Shown here: positions 34,379-44,841 of the stretch, in pieces
Layout of the letters: every line of letters starts with the position of its first letter
Position numbering within the stretch: the stretch's first letter is position 1
Assembly: GCA_029962745.1 (NCBI GenBank)
Contig: CM057165.1
Span: forward strand, 4,429,935-4,493,934
Direction: 5' to 3'
Origin: Echinometra lucunter
Lineage: Eukaryota; Echinodermata; Echinoidea; Camarodonta; Echinometridae
DNA length: 64,000 bases
The notes under the pieces: generated by a model
What the model was told of the DNA's origin: nothing
The model's database searches: none
The model's input: the letters and a program-made list of their open reading frames with translations, nothing else
Translations under genes and position numbers: made by a program

Positions 34379-34691
34379 ACTCGTTCATTAGGCGAATTAG
34401 GTATGGTAAGGGGCTGTTTTTTTATAAGACGATTTAAAAAATTTTATCTCTGATCTGTGACTGTTTCGAAACATCGAAATAATGAAACAGCTTCATACAA
34501 AGAGATTACGCTCGGAGAAAACTCTACTGGTTTAGTACAACCTTAACCTGTCACCGATTTCTCACGGAGCGCCTGGCTCCTAGTAATGGGCAAAACTATA
34601 CCTGGCCTGGTTAGGGTTAGAAGACAATTACAGGCCCACTTTTGTTCAGACACAGAACACACTGACCCGAACAGAATGAAGAGTGAACTCT

Positions 34692-35759
34692 ATAGGGTTC
34701 TGTACAAAGGTGTCGCAAATACATAAAATGCTTCGATGCACTCAAAAATAAAAAATAAAAAAATGAGAGAGAGAGAGAGAGAGAGAAAGAGAAAGAGAGT
34801 GAGTGGATGGGGAATGCTCATTCTAAAGATTAAAAAAAAATGTTATTGAAGTAAAAAGTTACGGCCGTCAGAGTAAAGTCGACACGAAGCTTCACATAGA
34901 AATCGAATTACAATTCACAGATTCATGACTATAGGGCTCAGTCTCACCCAGCCGATAAAAGATCTATTTTTAAAAAAGTATTTGACTTTGAGACTATAAA
35001 CAAAATGATAATAAATGAATTATGAAATAACACTGAAATAAATAAACCGTGTTAAATGCAAATAATTTATGATATCCTTGATTTGATTTGATTTGATTTG
35101 ACATGGTTTATTGAAAATAAAAATCATCACAGTTAAGAGCTGAACTGGGATTCTTTTACATAGTTTGAACATGAAATAATACATACATTAAGAATATAAA
35201 TGTACAATAATAACAACAAGAAATCATCAATATATATCAATGAATATTAAGATGTCACTACAGTTAAAATTTTAATAGTAAGGAATGATAAGCAATCATG
35301 GGCATTAAAACTGTTTATATAAACTAAGGGGAATCTAAAATGATGTTGAACGTAACTTTAAAGCTTTAACGTAACCTTTAAATGCAAAAGCTATAGTATG
35401 GCCTAACTATTCCTAAATCACAAGCAATAAACAAAAACCCAAACAATCAAGTAGATAGAGTTAACAAGGGGGAAGATATTGTCTACTGTACAAGACTAGC
35501 TTATATTTCAATATGGCTGGAATCAAAGGATAAGAAAAGGAAACGTATGGATGAATAATTAAGAAGAACATTTGGTATTTTTACTCAGGAAATGTATAAG
35601 CAAAAGAAATTTAGGATATAAGAACTCTTTTTAAAAACGGTAAAATTGAAGTGGAAAACAATGAGATTTATACTGTAAATAATAATAGCAAAACGTATGT
35701 ATGATATGAGAAACAAAAAAAATTAAAATTGCTAATATTAAGTTAAGACTTTTAGATTT
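34692..35759. repeat. 1.06-kb direct repeat, unit B
   Basis: Copy of 33321-34378 separated by 313 bp. Its right edge is exactly where the NAT pseudogene at 35758 loses its 3' end, so the repeat or the event that made it truncated that gene. Confidence 0.85.
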
Positions 35760-36612
35760 TGGGGAAAATAATGCCCGAAAGCTTCTATCATCTCATCACG
35801 TGACTGGAAGGAGGTAACTTGCACTTGGTGGTTTTCATCCTCAAGCAACAGCTTCGAATCCTTGATACACACCAGTCGACCGTTGGGGTATGCCACGCAA
35901 CGCAAGCTGGTAAGAAAGAAAAACTTGCCGACGACTGTAAAAACATCCGTCATTGTACTGTCAAAGTGAGACACACTGACAGACTGGTCGATATGCATAT
36001 GCATGAAGTTGACCCAACCGTCGTTGATGAATTCTGGAAACGTAGACTCACATGCTTCATTTTGAAGGGCCTTGACGCTGTGCTGGAAGATCACCATGCT
36101 CTCTCCTTGACGAATAAACCGATATCGCAAAAAGGAGTCGAAATATTCTGGTGAGACTTCAAAATCAAGTGGGATCAATTGGAAAGTTGGATAGCCTGTC
36201 CCGACTTCCACAAGATGCTTTGAATTTTGTTTGGTCAGGCCGTTCAGGAAGACACCAACATGAATATTTTTCATATGAAGTGCATCAATCGGTGCTAGAT
36301 AGGTATCGAACCCTAGGGCATTCAGCAGCATCCAGCAGAAAATATTGATTTGATAACAAAGGCCCCCATCTTGGACATGATGTCGGTCTTGATATCCGTT
36401 GCCGTTGGTAATCGTCGATTAGCAGGATGTCTCGAGATTGCTTTTATGGTCTGATAAGGAATGTGATGTCCCATGGCTTTGATTAATTCCTCTAGTAAAG
36501 TGACTTTGTTTGCTTTGAGCTTAGTGTCTGCTGATGGTATCTTCAAGACATCTTGCAGGAAACAGAGCGCTTCCTCCCTCGTGATCTTGTAGTCATCTTC
36601 AGTCGACGTCAT
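35758..36612 (-). pseudogene. Arylamine N-acetyltransferase family, copy 2, frameshifted and truncated
   Basis: Starts at 36612 (ATGACGTCGACTGAAG) and follows copy 1 closely, but one base is missing near 36366, in the GG of the catalytic GGLCYQIN motif, which shifts the frame. The remaining frame resumes at about 36331 and keeps HLVEVGTGYPTF and CVAYPNGRLVCIKDSKLLL. The last 20 or so codons are lost at the junction with the direct repeat at 35759. There are also small in-frame differences around 36155 and 36005. Glu is again at the third triad position. Its leader resembles that of copy 3 (ACCACTACATTCTGCACAAG). Confidence 0.85.
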
Positions 36613-38010
36613 TATCAGATCTTGTGCAGAATGTAGTGGTCTATAATAATGTGAAGATAACAAAATAATAATTTTCCTGTTAAATTCAATGGATCCTTCA
36701 GTTAGGGTAAATAAAAATAATAAATGGTAATTTCTTCAACTCTTATAAAAAAAAATAGGCAACGCACGCTCCTTAAAAGGAACTCCTCTCTATCTATGTG
36801 GGAACTATCCCCTTCCCCTCTCTCGCTATCTATTCTTTAGCTTCCTTGTGGTGAATACAAGAAGCTTTCCAAACATGCAAGACCATTTTTCTAGTTACCT
36901 CACTCACCTCCCCAGGGACAGCTACAGTGGAACGTCACCCTTGGCATGCTTGGGCCTATATGTTCGTACGGACGGTCGTAGTTTCGAAAAGATATGTCTC
37001 GCCAGATCCACAAGCACAACACATGAATAGCGGTTTTCTGTTTACCACTCTGACACTCTGCAACTGCTGTGTACCCGTATCTCTTAACTTATCGTATAAT
37101 TTGCTTAATGACCTTAATAAAATAAATGACAGTGACAATAGACATTTATTCTTAATACTTAAAGTTTTAATCTCCTCAGGACTTAACTGGGACGTCTAAA
37201 CAAAGTTCTGAAAGGATATGAACTTTATCTATCAAGAAGACATCAAAAGAAAAAAATAATTCCAAGGTTATGGGCAACAGTTTACTTCTCAATGAAACAC
37301 AGACGCCCATATTTTAAAGGAGAGTGAAAATAATAAATAACAATTAATGTAATGTGTGAGTTATGAGAGAAAGTGGATCTCAAGAAATGTATTATCTATT
37401 CAGAAGGGAATTTTTTTTCTAAAAGGGGGAGCGTTGTTATTGCAAAGACAGGTAGGATATCAGCATAAATGAGTAATCCAATGGAAAGGACAAACAGCTG
37501 GATACAAAACACTGGCCTATATAAACAAGAGCTCATTGTTCTTTGTTTCGCTCAGATGGGAAAATTTCTAACTTTTCGCACAAAAACCGAGTCTTGAATG
37601 AGATTGCAGGAAAGTTTGCCCTCCTTAAGAATGATCTCATAAGGCTCTATTTCACAGTCCTCATGCAAGAAGAAATGTTTGGTCAATTATATCTACTGCT
37701 ATTATCCGATTCGAGCTTATATAGTGTTATATGATTAAAACTAATCCAACCAACGGAAATATTTCCTATGGAATTTTATTTAGCGAAAAGTCGGCAAAGC
37801 CAGATGGCGCATTTATCAGTGTTCCACAAACAGTCGTCTCCGAGCCAATATTAGAGACAAACCTACTAACAAAATTGATATTGATCGTAAACAACAGTGC
37901 TGTCCAATACTCTGAACAAATTCTTTATTTTTTATTCAGTCTAGAAACGGTTGTAAACATCTCATTTCAAAAGCAATCGTAGTTTCTGGGAGATTTTCTT
38001 TAGCTTCCAT
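36613..38010. other. Intergenic, no gene recognised
   Basis: AT-rich sequence with short open frames lacking recognisable motifs. Confidence 0.4.
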
Positions 38011-38395
38011 TTAATTTGTACACTGCTGGGTGAGAGAACGGTTCGTGGTAAAATATCTCATTGCTATCGCGCACTTCAACTTCATCTTTACCACGAACCG
38101 TCCTCTCTGTTTGTAAGTATTCCATGGATAAGGAAGAATCGATGCTGAGTGAGAACAAATTATGTCATGAAATACTCTAATCACATTGGTTATATTTGTC
38201 ACCCGTTAAACTGTTTGAAAACTCCGACATCGATGTCTGTGAAATCACGATTTCCCAAAATAGTTTCTTCCGTTTTCATTCAATTTGTACACTGTCGGGT
38301 TGCATGCATTTAGGGCGGACGGTTCGTGGTGAAATCCCGAAGCGCGATCGCGCATGTCATCTTTTCCACAAACCGTCCTCTCCGTTTACAAAACA
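38010..38395. repeat. Two ACGGTTCGTGG hairpin modules
   Basis: AATTTGTACACTG precedes GAACGGTTCGTGG..CCACGAACCGTCCTCTC at 38032-38108, and again precedes GGACGGTTCGTGG..CCACAAACCGTCCTCTCC at 38314-38392. A third half-module AGAGAACGGTTCGTGGT is at about 38560. Confidence 0.65.
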
Positions 38396-38647
38396 ATTGT
38401 AGCTAAAATACCCACTCTGAAAAAAATATCATGTATACTGTATAAAACCTTAAAACCTATGCTACCCGGCAATTCCATTTATTGTCAATATCATCTATTT
38501 TAAGATGCAGAAATTTCCATTCCAAAATTCCTTTTCATTAAACGCGTTTTCGCATGCAAGAGAACGGTTCGTGGTGCGAGCGACGAATTGTAACCTGACA
38601 AGTGATTTAGCTTATACATGTATCTTTCCTCAAAGCAGCTCCGAATG

Positions 38648-39320
38648 TAAAATCAAGGTGTATGAAATATGTACAATGAATTCTATATACATAATCAACG
38701 CAAAATATAAAATCAAGTGTTCATTTTTTATAGTCCTAAATCAAGAAACTGGCATGTAAAATCAAGGTGTGTGAAATATGCACAGTGATGAAATATCAGG
38801 AAAATGCAGTGTGTTCATCATTCACATAATCAACAAAACTGAACTATAAACTCAAATGCTCATTTTTTTTATAGTCCTAAATCAAGAAACTGGCATAGCG
38901 TGACGAGATTATTCCTTATGCATGTAAAATCAAGGAGTATGAAATAACCACAATGATGAAATAGCAGGAAAATGTAGTGTGTGTTCATTCATATAATCAA
39001 CAAAACTGAACTATAAACTTAAATGTTCATTTTTTTTATAGTCCTAAATCAAGAAACTGGCATTGGGTGACAAAATTATTCCTTTATTTTCCAACGACAG
39101 AAATGACTTTGTTTTAATCCTTGGATTAACTTCGATTGCAGACAAAAAGGTTGTGTCCTTAAATAAAAAACAAAAACAAAAACAAAACAACAACAACCTT
39201 GTAATTCAATCTTTATCTTTTGCGACAGTGTCAGACTTACCACAAAATATCGGGTATCTTAAGCTGCTGTGCACTTAAAGTCAAAGAGTATAAAATATGT
39301 ACAATGATGAAATGATTATT
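38648..39320. repeat. Imperfect tandem repeat, about 110-170 bp units
   Basis: TATAGTCCTAAATCAAGAAA followed by CTGGCAT occurs near 38729, 38870 and 39039. The block TAAAATCAAGG(T/A)GTATGAAAT occurs near 38648, 38757 and 38923, with a diverged relative near 39279. Confidence 0.7.
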
Positions 39321-39442
39321 ATGAAAACATTCATAATTATATCAGTTATCTCCCATCTTAAGATTGTTGCATTAGGAGTGTACACAGCAAGAAAATGCAT
39401 AGCTTTAACCAGAACAGACGTTTCCTCCGCATAGTTCAGTTT

Positions 39443-40545
39443 TCTATGGTGGCCCTGAAGTACGCTCGATAAGAAGTCAGGTCCTGAACTTGCATCCAAA
39501 GTCGTGAAATTCACGACCCGCGGTGCGAAATTCATGACCCGTGGGGCAAACTTTGCATCCCAAGTCGTGAAATTCACTACCCGCGGTGCGAAATTCAGGA
39601 CCCGTGGCGCGAACTTTGCATCCCAGTCCTGAATTTCGCACCGCGGGTCGTGAATTTCACGACTTGGGATGCAAAGTTTGCGCCACGGGTCATGAATTTC
39701 ATGGGAATGCGAAGTTCAGAACGCACATGACGTGTTTTCGAGCGTACTTCAGGGCCACCACAGTGTGTTTTCGTTGCTGACGTCACGCATAGTTCACGTT
39801 TTTCCCTAGGGAAAAAACGAACTATTATACTTTTTTCTGCCCCCCCCCTCCCCTTCAGTCAACTCGCTCGCGACGCGAATGCATGCAGCCACGTATGCCT
39901 ATAGGTGCCTGCAGGCGCGAACTTTGCATCCCAGTCCTGAATTTCGCACCGCAGGTCGTGAATTTCACGACTTGGGATGCAAAGTTTGCGCCACGGGTCA
40001 TGAATTTCATGGGAATGCGAAGTTCAGAACGCACACGACGTGTTTTCGAGCGTACTTCAGGGCCACCATAGTATGTTTTCGTTGCTGACGTCACGCATAG
40101 TTCACGTTTTTCCCTAGGGAAAAAACGAACTTTTATACTTTTTTTCTGCCCCCTCCCCCTCCCCTTCAGTCAACTCGCTCGCGACGCGAATGCATGCAGC
40201 AACGTATGCCTATAGGTGCCTGTACATGACTAGTGTAGGCGCGAACTTTGCATCCCAGTCCTGAATTTCGCACCGCGGGTCGTGAATTTCACGACTTGGG
40301 ATGCAAAGTTTGCGCCACGGGTCATGAATTTCATGGGAATGCGAAGTTCAGAACGCACATGAGCGTATCGAGCGTATTTCAGGGCCACCATAGTATGTTT
40401 TCGTTGCTGACGTCACGCATAGTTCACGTTTTTCCCTAGGGAAAAAACGAACTATTATACTTTTTTTCTGCCCCCCCCCCCCTCTTCAGTCAACTCGCTC
40501 GCGACGCGAATGCATGCAGCAACGTATGCCTATAGGTCATTCGGA
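39443..40545. repeat. Foldback tandem array, about 310-bp units
   Basis: The left part, 39443-39768, is a palindromic element: CTATGGTGGCCCTGAAGT at one end and ACTTCAGGGCCACCA at the other, with internal arms GACCCGCGGTGCGAAATTC and complements. Its right half plus a spacer recurs at 39609, 39917 and 40240 (spacing 308 and 323). Each spacer has a CRE palindrome TGACGTCA, a hairpin GTTTTTCCCTAGGGAAAAAA, and a C run. A lone copy of the left end is at about 33266. Confidence 0.8.
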
Positions 40546-40796
40546 CGGTGCGCTATATCATGTACGGCATTCTCTCAGCAAAGTGTAAGTGTGATATTTC
40601 TGAGTATGGCATTTGGAGTTATATCTGTTAGAATCAGTCGTGTATAATTATGTAAAGCATGAACAATAAAGGAGTGAAGAGACACACTCATGATAAATCT
40701 AGATTTTAATTGTCACTTATTTTACCTGCAATAAACTTCGAACATAACATCATACAACACCGGCCGAGTTCGGAGTCGGTTATATAGTCTCCGCAC

Positions 40797-41035
40797 AGTA
40801 GAGGTGCTGTGGACTAGTGGCTACATGTATGTCTTTGGCCTGGTATAAGGTAAGGGTTCGAATCCCTGCCGCAGCACTTATTTCCTTTGGTATGACATTA
40901 ATCTGTATTTGCCGCACTCCTGGAATGCACTGAGCGCTACAGTTGCCGTGCTAAGGCCGGGGGTAATGATTGCAGGGTTGTCTGGGAGAACAGTACATAG
41001 TAGAGGCTAACAAGACATTTTGTTGTTTTTATCAT
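40797..41035 (+). repeat. tRNA-derived SINE fragment
   Basis: A-box-like GTGGACTAGTGGCTAC and B-box GGTTCGAATCC, then GCCGCAGCACTTATTTCC as in the SINE at 9472. The tail is degenerate; an (ATT)n microsatellite follows at 41100-41185. Confidence 0.65.
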
Positions 41036-41135
41036 TATAATTATGATTATAACTGTAATTATGATTATAACTGTAATTATGATTATTTATTATCATTATT
41101 ATTATGAATTATTATTATTATTATTATTATTATTA

Positions 41136-41182
<47 letters not shown>

Positions 41183-41529
41183 TTTATTAATATCACTATT
41201 TCGCAGGAATATTGAAAATTGACACTTATTCCAATTTTTAACATCCACCCTATCTAACTGATTTAAATATTGATTCACCTCAAAGAACACACATAAAGTA
41301 AATCTGCCATTATTTGACATGTCTCGGCAATATATTTGGGTTCACTGACCCCTTGACCTGTCCTTTGCTTTAACATCGACGTTCACTTTAAAGTTCAAGC
41401 AGGTTTTATTCGGTGAAACTAGATGAATTTACAAATCTACAAACCTTCTTGAGAGAGCTCCCCAGCTTCTCCTCTAGTTGATGCAGAGCTAATTTTTCCA
41501 TCTTTTGACTTGTTAAGTCCAGATATGTG

Positions 41530-41930
41530 CATGTATAATAATAATAATGAACAGTTTTTATATAGCGCATAACACATTACATCTGTATGTTCCTATGCGC
41601 TCTAAGAGAGAGAAAAAGAAAAGGAAAGACATGACTGAAAAATAGGTAACTGAGTTTACTTTGTTAGACTACTTAGATATGTTTTGAATAAGTGTGTTTT
41701 AAGTGCAGATTTAAACTTCGCTATCGTGTTGATGTTTCTAAAAGAGTTTGGGAGGTTATTCCATAAAACTGATGCAGCATGAGCAAATGAACGTTCGCCA
41801 TATGTTTTTGTTTGAATTGGAGGTATGATAAACAGATTCTGTGTGCATGATCGAAGCTGTCTTGTTGGTTTGTATACAGTGAGTAGATCATTCAAATACT
41901 CAGGAATTAATTCAGCACAGCATAATACGC
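41530..41930 (-). mobile_element. L2/CR1-like LINE 3' end
   Basis: Encodes YGERSFAHAASVLWNNLPNS and KSALKTHLFKTYL, the usual C-terminus of these LINE ORF2 proteins, followed on the minus strand by AGCGCATAGG, GCGCTATATAAAAAC and an (ATT)n tail. Confidence 0.75.
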
Positions 41931-42055
41931 ATTGTGCATGACTTCAGACATCTTATCCAAGCAACATCATCAATGTCAGAGGGCAGCAAAAGCATTTTCA
42001 GTCTCAGTGGAAAAAGTGGAAGGTCCAGACTGCAGAAAAGATCCTATACAATACA

Positions 42056-42303
42056 TATTGTTTGTTGACCTTGAAAGGAGAATAGACTGATTTGAACAGA
42101 AAGTACTGACCCTCTTTTTTTTAATCCCCGCAGTCTACAGACCACTGCATTCTGCACAAGATCTGACACAATGTCATATGTACGTAAGTATTGTTTGTTG
42201 ACCTTGAAAGGAGAATTAAATGATTTGAACAGAAAGTACTGACGATCCTTTTTTATCCCCGCAGTCTACAGACCACTGCATTCTGCATAAGATCTGATTC
42301 ATT
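42056..42303 (+). promoter_or_regulatory. Duplicated leader exon and acceptor of NAT copy 3
   Basis: A 133-bp tandem duplication. Each half has TGTTTGTTGACCTTGAAAGG, a polypyrimidine tract and the acceptor ATCCCCGCAG followed by TCTACAGACCACTGCATT. The first half ends ATGTAC|GTAAGT, a good donor, so 42134-42183 could be an extra 5' exon; the second (from 42265) leads straight into the ATG at 42304. Confidence 0.65.
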
Positions 42304-43218
42304 ATGACATCCACTGAAGATGACTACAAGATCACCCAGGAGGAAGCGTTCTGTTTCCTTCAAGATGTATTGAAGATACAATCAGCAGAAACCAAGCTCA
42401 AAGCAAACAAGGTCACTTTCCTGGAGGAATTCATCAAAGCCATGGGACACCACATCCCTTACCAGACCATTAAAGGAATCTCGGTACCTCCTGCTAATCG
42501 ACGATTACCAACAGCAACAGATATCAAGACCGACATCATGTCCAAGATAGGAGGCCCTTGTTACCAAATCAATATTTTTTGCTGGATGTTGCTGTGTGCC
42601 CTAGAGTTCGATGCCTACCTAGCGCCAAGCGATGGGCTTAACTATAGCGATCTCCATGTTGCTGTCGTCGTCAAGGGTCTTACAAAAGAGGGATCAAAGC
42701 ACCTGGTGGAAGTTGGCACTGGCTATCCAACTTTTCGACTGTTCCCACTTGATTTTATAGATGCATCACAAGAATATTTCGACTCCTATCTCCGATATCG
42801 GTTTGTTCGTCAAGGAGAAGGTATGATCGTGCTCCAGTATAGTGTGGACAGCAATCCGTCAGAAGTAAAGACCTATCGAGATTTCATCAAGGACGGCTGG
42901 GTCTCTTTTAACTTCATGCGTACTGACCAACCTGTCAGCGTGTCTCACTTCGACAGGGCAATGACTGGATTCTTGACAGTCGTCAGCGAGCTTTACCTGC
43001 TAACCAGCTTGCGTTGCGTGGCCTACCCCAACGGTCGACTGGTGTGCATCAAGGATTCGAAGCTGTTGCTTGAAGGTGAAAACCACCAAGTGCAAGTTAC
43101 TCCCTTTAAGTCACGTGATGAGATGATAGAAGCTTTCGGGCGTTATTTTCCCCAGTTTCCTGAAGATATGATTCAGGCAGCTATGAAGAATGTTCAAATT
43201 GATTTCCAAAAGAAGTAA
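42304..43218 (+). CDS. Arylamine N-acetyltransferase family protein, copy 3 (304 aa)
   Basis: Intact single coding exon, closely related to copy 1 but in opposite orientation. It carries HHIPYQTI, GGPCYQIN (Cys86), LHVAV (His118) and HLVEVGTGYPTF (Glu136 where canonical NATs have Asp). The C-terminal CVAYPNGRLVCIKDSKLLL block is shared by all three copies. A Pro (85) precedes the catalytic Cys, where copy 1 has Leu. The middle segment, residues 170-195, differs most from copy 1 (for example VDSNPSEVKTYRDF). The ATG is preceded by an acceptor at 42264, so translation begins in the second exon. Probably a working enzyme using acetyl-CoA; substrate unknown. Confidence 0.85.
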   Translation: MTSTEDDYKITQEEAFCFLQDVLKIQSAETKLKANKVTFLEEFIKAMGHHIPYQTIKGISVPPANRRLPTATDIKTDIMSKIGGPCYQINIFCWMLLCALEFDAYLAPSDGLNYSDLHVAVVVKGLTKEGSKHLVEVGTGYPTFRLFPLDFIDASQEYFDSYLRYRFVRQGEGMIVLQYSVDSNPSEVKTYRDFIKDGWVSFNFMRTDQPVSVSHFDRAMTGFLTVVSELYLLTSLRCVAYPNGRLVCIKDSKLLLEGENHQVQVTPFKSRDEMIEAFGRYFPQFPEDMIQAAMKNVQIDFQKK

Positions 43219-44833
43219 AGCGTTACTCATTATCTGAACAACTTATCCAGGGTATTTGAGTCTGATAACTGAGGAGGTTTGTTCCATCGCCATCACAAAC
43301 AAGTAATTATCGAACATATTTGCGTTGCAACTAGCTCATGCACAGTACTCCATTCCATTGTTTATAGATGAGGTTGAATAATGTAGATTGGGTTGAAGGT
43401 CATGAACAACAAATTCAAAGGAGTAGTAGGGCATCTTTTTTTTTTAATGGCCAGTTTTAGGAAAATTGGAATGGTTTCTGTCCTCTTTGGGCGCATGATA
43501 TAACCATTCCAATTAAGAACACAATGCGAGAGTGGCTATGGACAACACTTGGCTGCTATGAAGGGTGGGAACTTAGGAGCAGAGACAAATGGTCGAAAAT
43601 GCACTGCATCTGTAGACGATATCATTTTTAAAATGGGTATGCACTTCCGGATCAAGCATTAGTCAGTGAACCAAAGTCCAAAGAAAAGGGGTACTTCTTT
43701 TACATTGGGATATGCTTCTCGGACAAAACCACGAACGAGAATGACAAAATATGGGGTAGCTTCAAAATTTTACTATGTCAGCGCGATGTTCCCCCTTTCT
43801 GTGGCTGTAGGGGGGGGGGGATGCTAATAAATTCGCGAGACAAAACACCTGTCGCATGCGCTTAGCGGCGAGGCGGAACATAAAGAGGCCTTGTCTTCAG
43901 TTCAAGATAACTACTCGTTAACCCACTGCGTGCGTTAAGAGATATATTAATAACAGGTTCATGGAATACCTATCTTAGCTATTCATTCCCTCAGACGATG
44001 GCTGGCATGGCCTAATTAACACCTTGATATGAGCTTAGCTACCGCATGCGTGCTACATGCACTTGCATGTATCTTGTTTAGTGTGACAGCCAGTCAAGAT
44101 TGACCTGTCTTGTACAGCGCAGAGGCGTCGGTCTTTTTGATGAGGGTGAGGTACCTCGTGATTTTCCCCTTATTTCATGATAACTTCAAAAGTATACCTT
44201 TACATACAATGTGTGACAGAGAGAGCCAAACCCATTTTTAACTACAATATATTTTTAGTTCTGAATTATGATGATTAGTAATTCCTCTGTAATGATAAAT
44301 TTCTCCCTTTTCATATCTGATTTCGTATACTTCATGTTGGATAGGCCTCGAAAAGAATAAGATGTTCAAGATAAACTTGTTAAAGGGGTGAAAAATGTCA
44401 TAGAATGTCGAAATTATGCTCATGCCATCAATCAGCAGCAAAAGCTAGCTGGAATCAGGACTGAGGACCGGAAGCCTGCAGTCCTATTGTACAGACTACA
44501 ATACCATCGTGTGTTCTATATAATAGCTAACGACGATTCAACTACACGATGTCTCTTGATCAAGACGTCTCTTGATCGAGCTGATGTGACTTGATGTTTA
44601 ACGCACCAGTGACCTCATTAGCATCCCGGTCTGGAAAAGCACAAAGTCTTATCTTGTGATCGACTCGATGCGAGTTGTTCAAATAGGCCTTACCTCAAAC
44701 TCGTGTGCAAAATTGTTTATATTTTGTTATTCCAGAATAAGTATATGTATGTTTGTTGATCGGTGTTATTTGCATTATGTTGTGGAAATAAAGAAACTTC
44801 AAAGTTTAACGCGCCAGTGACCACAGTTACCTC
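43219..44833. other. Intergenic, no gene recognised
   Basis: Low-copy-looking AT-rich sequence with a G run at 43811-43820. Short open frames have no recognisable domain. Confidence 0.4.
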
Positions 44834-44841
44834 ATTATCAT

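Noticed and set aside
39595..40439. Similar 60-79-residue frames repeated on both strands
   Set aside because: They are translations of the same foldback repeat unit; no start context, no known domain, and both strands are open equally.
38648..40545. CRISPR-like array
   Set aside because: Units are far too long, the spacers are themselves conserved, and the context is animal.
41102..41320. Asn-rich frame
   Set aside because: Translation of an (ATT)n microsatellite.
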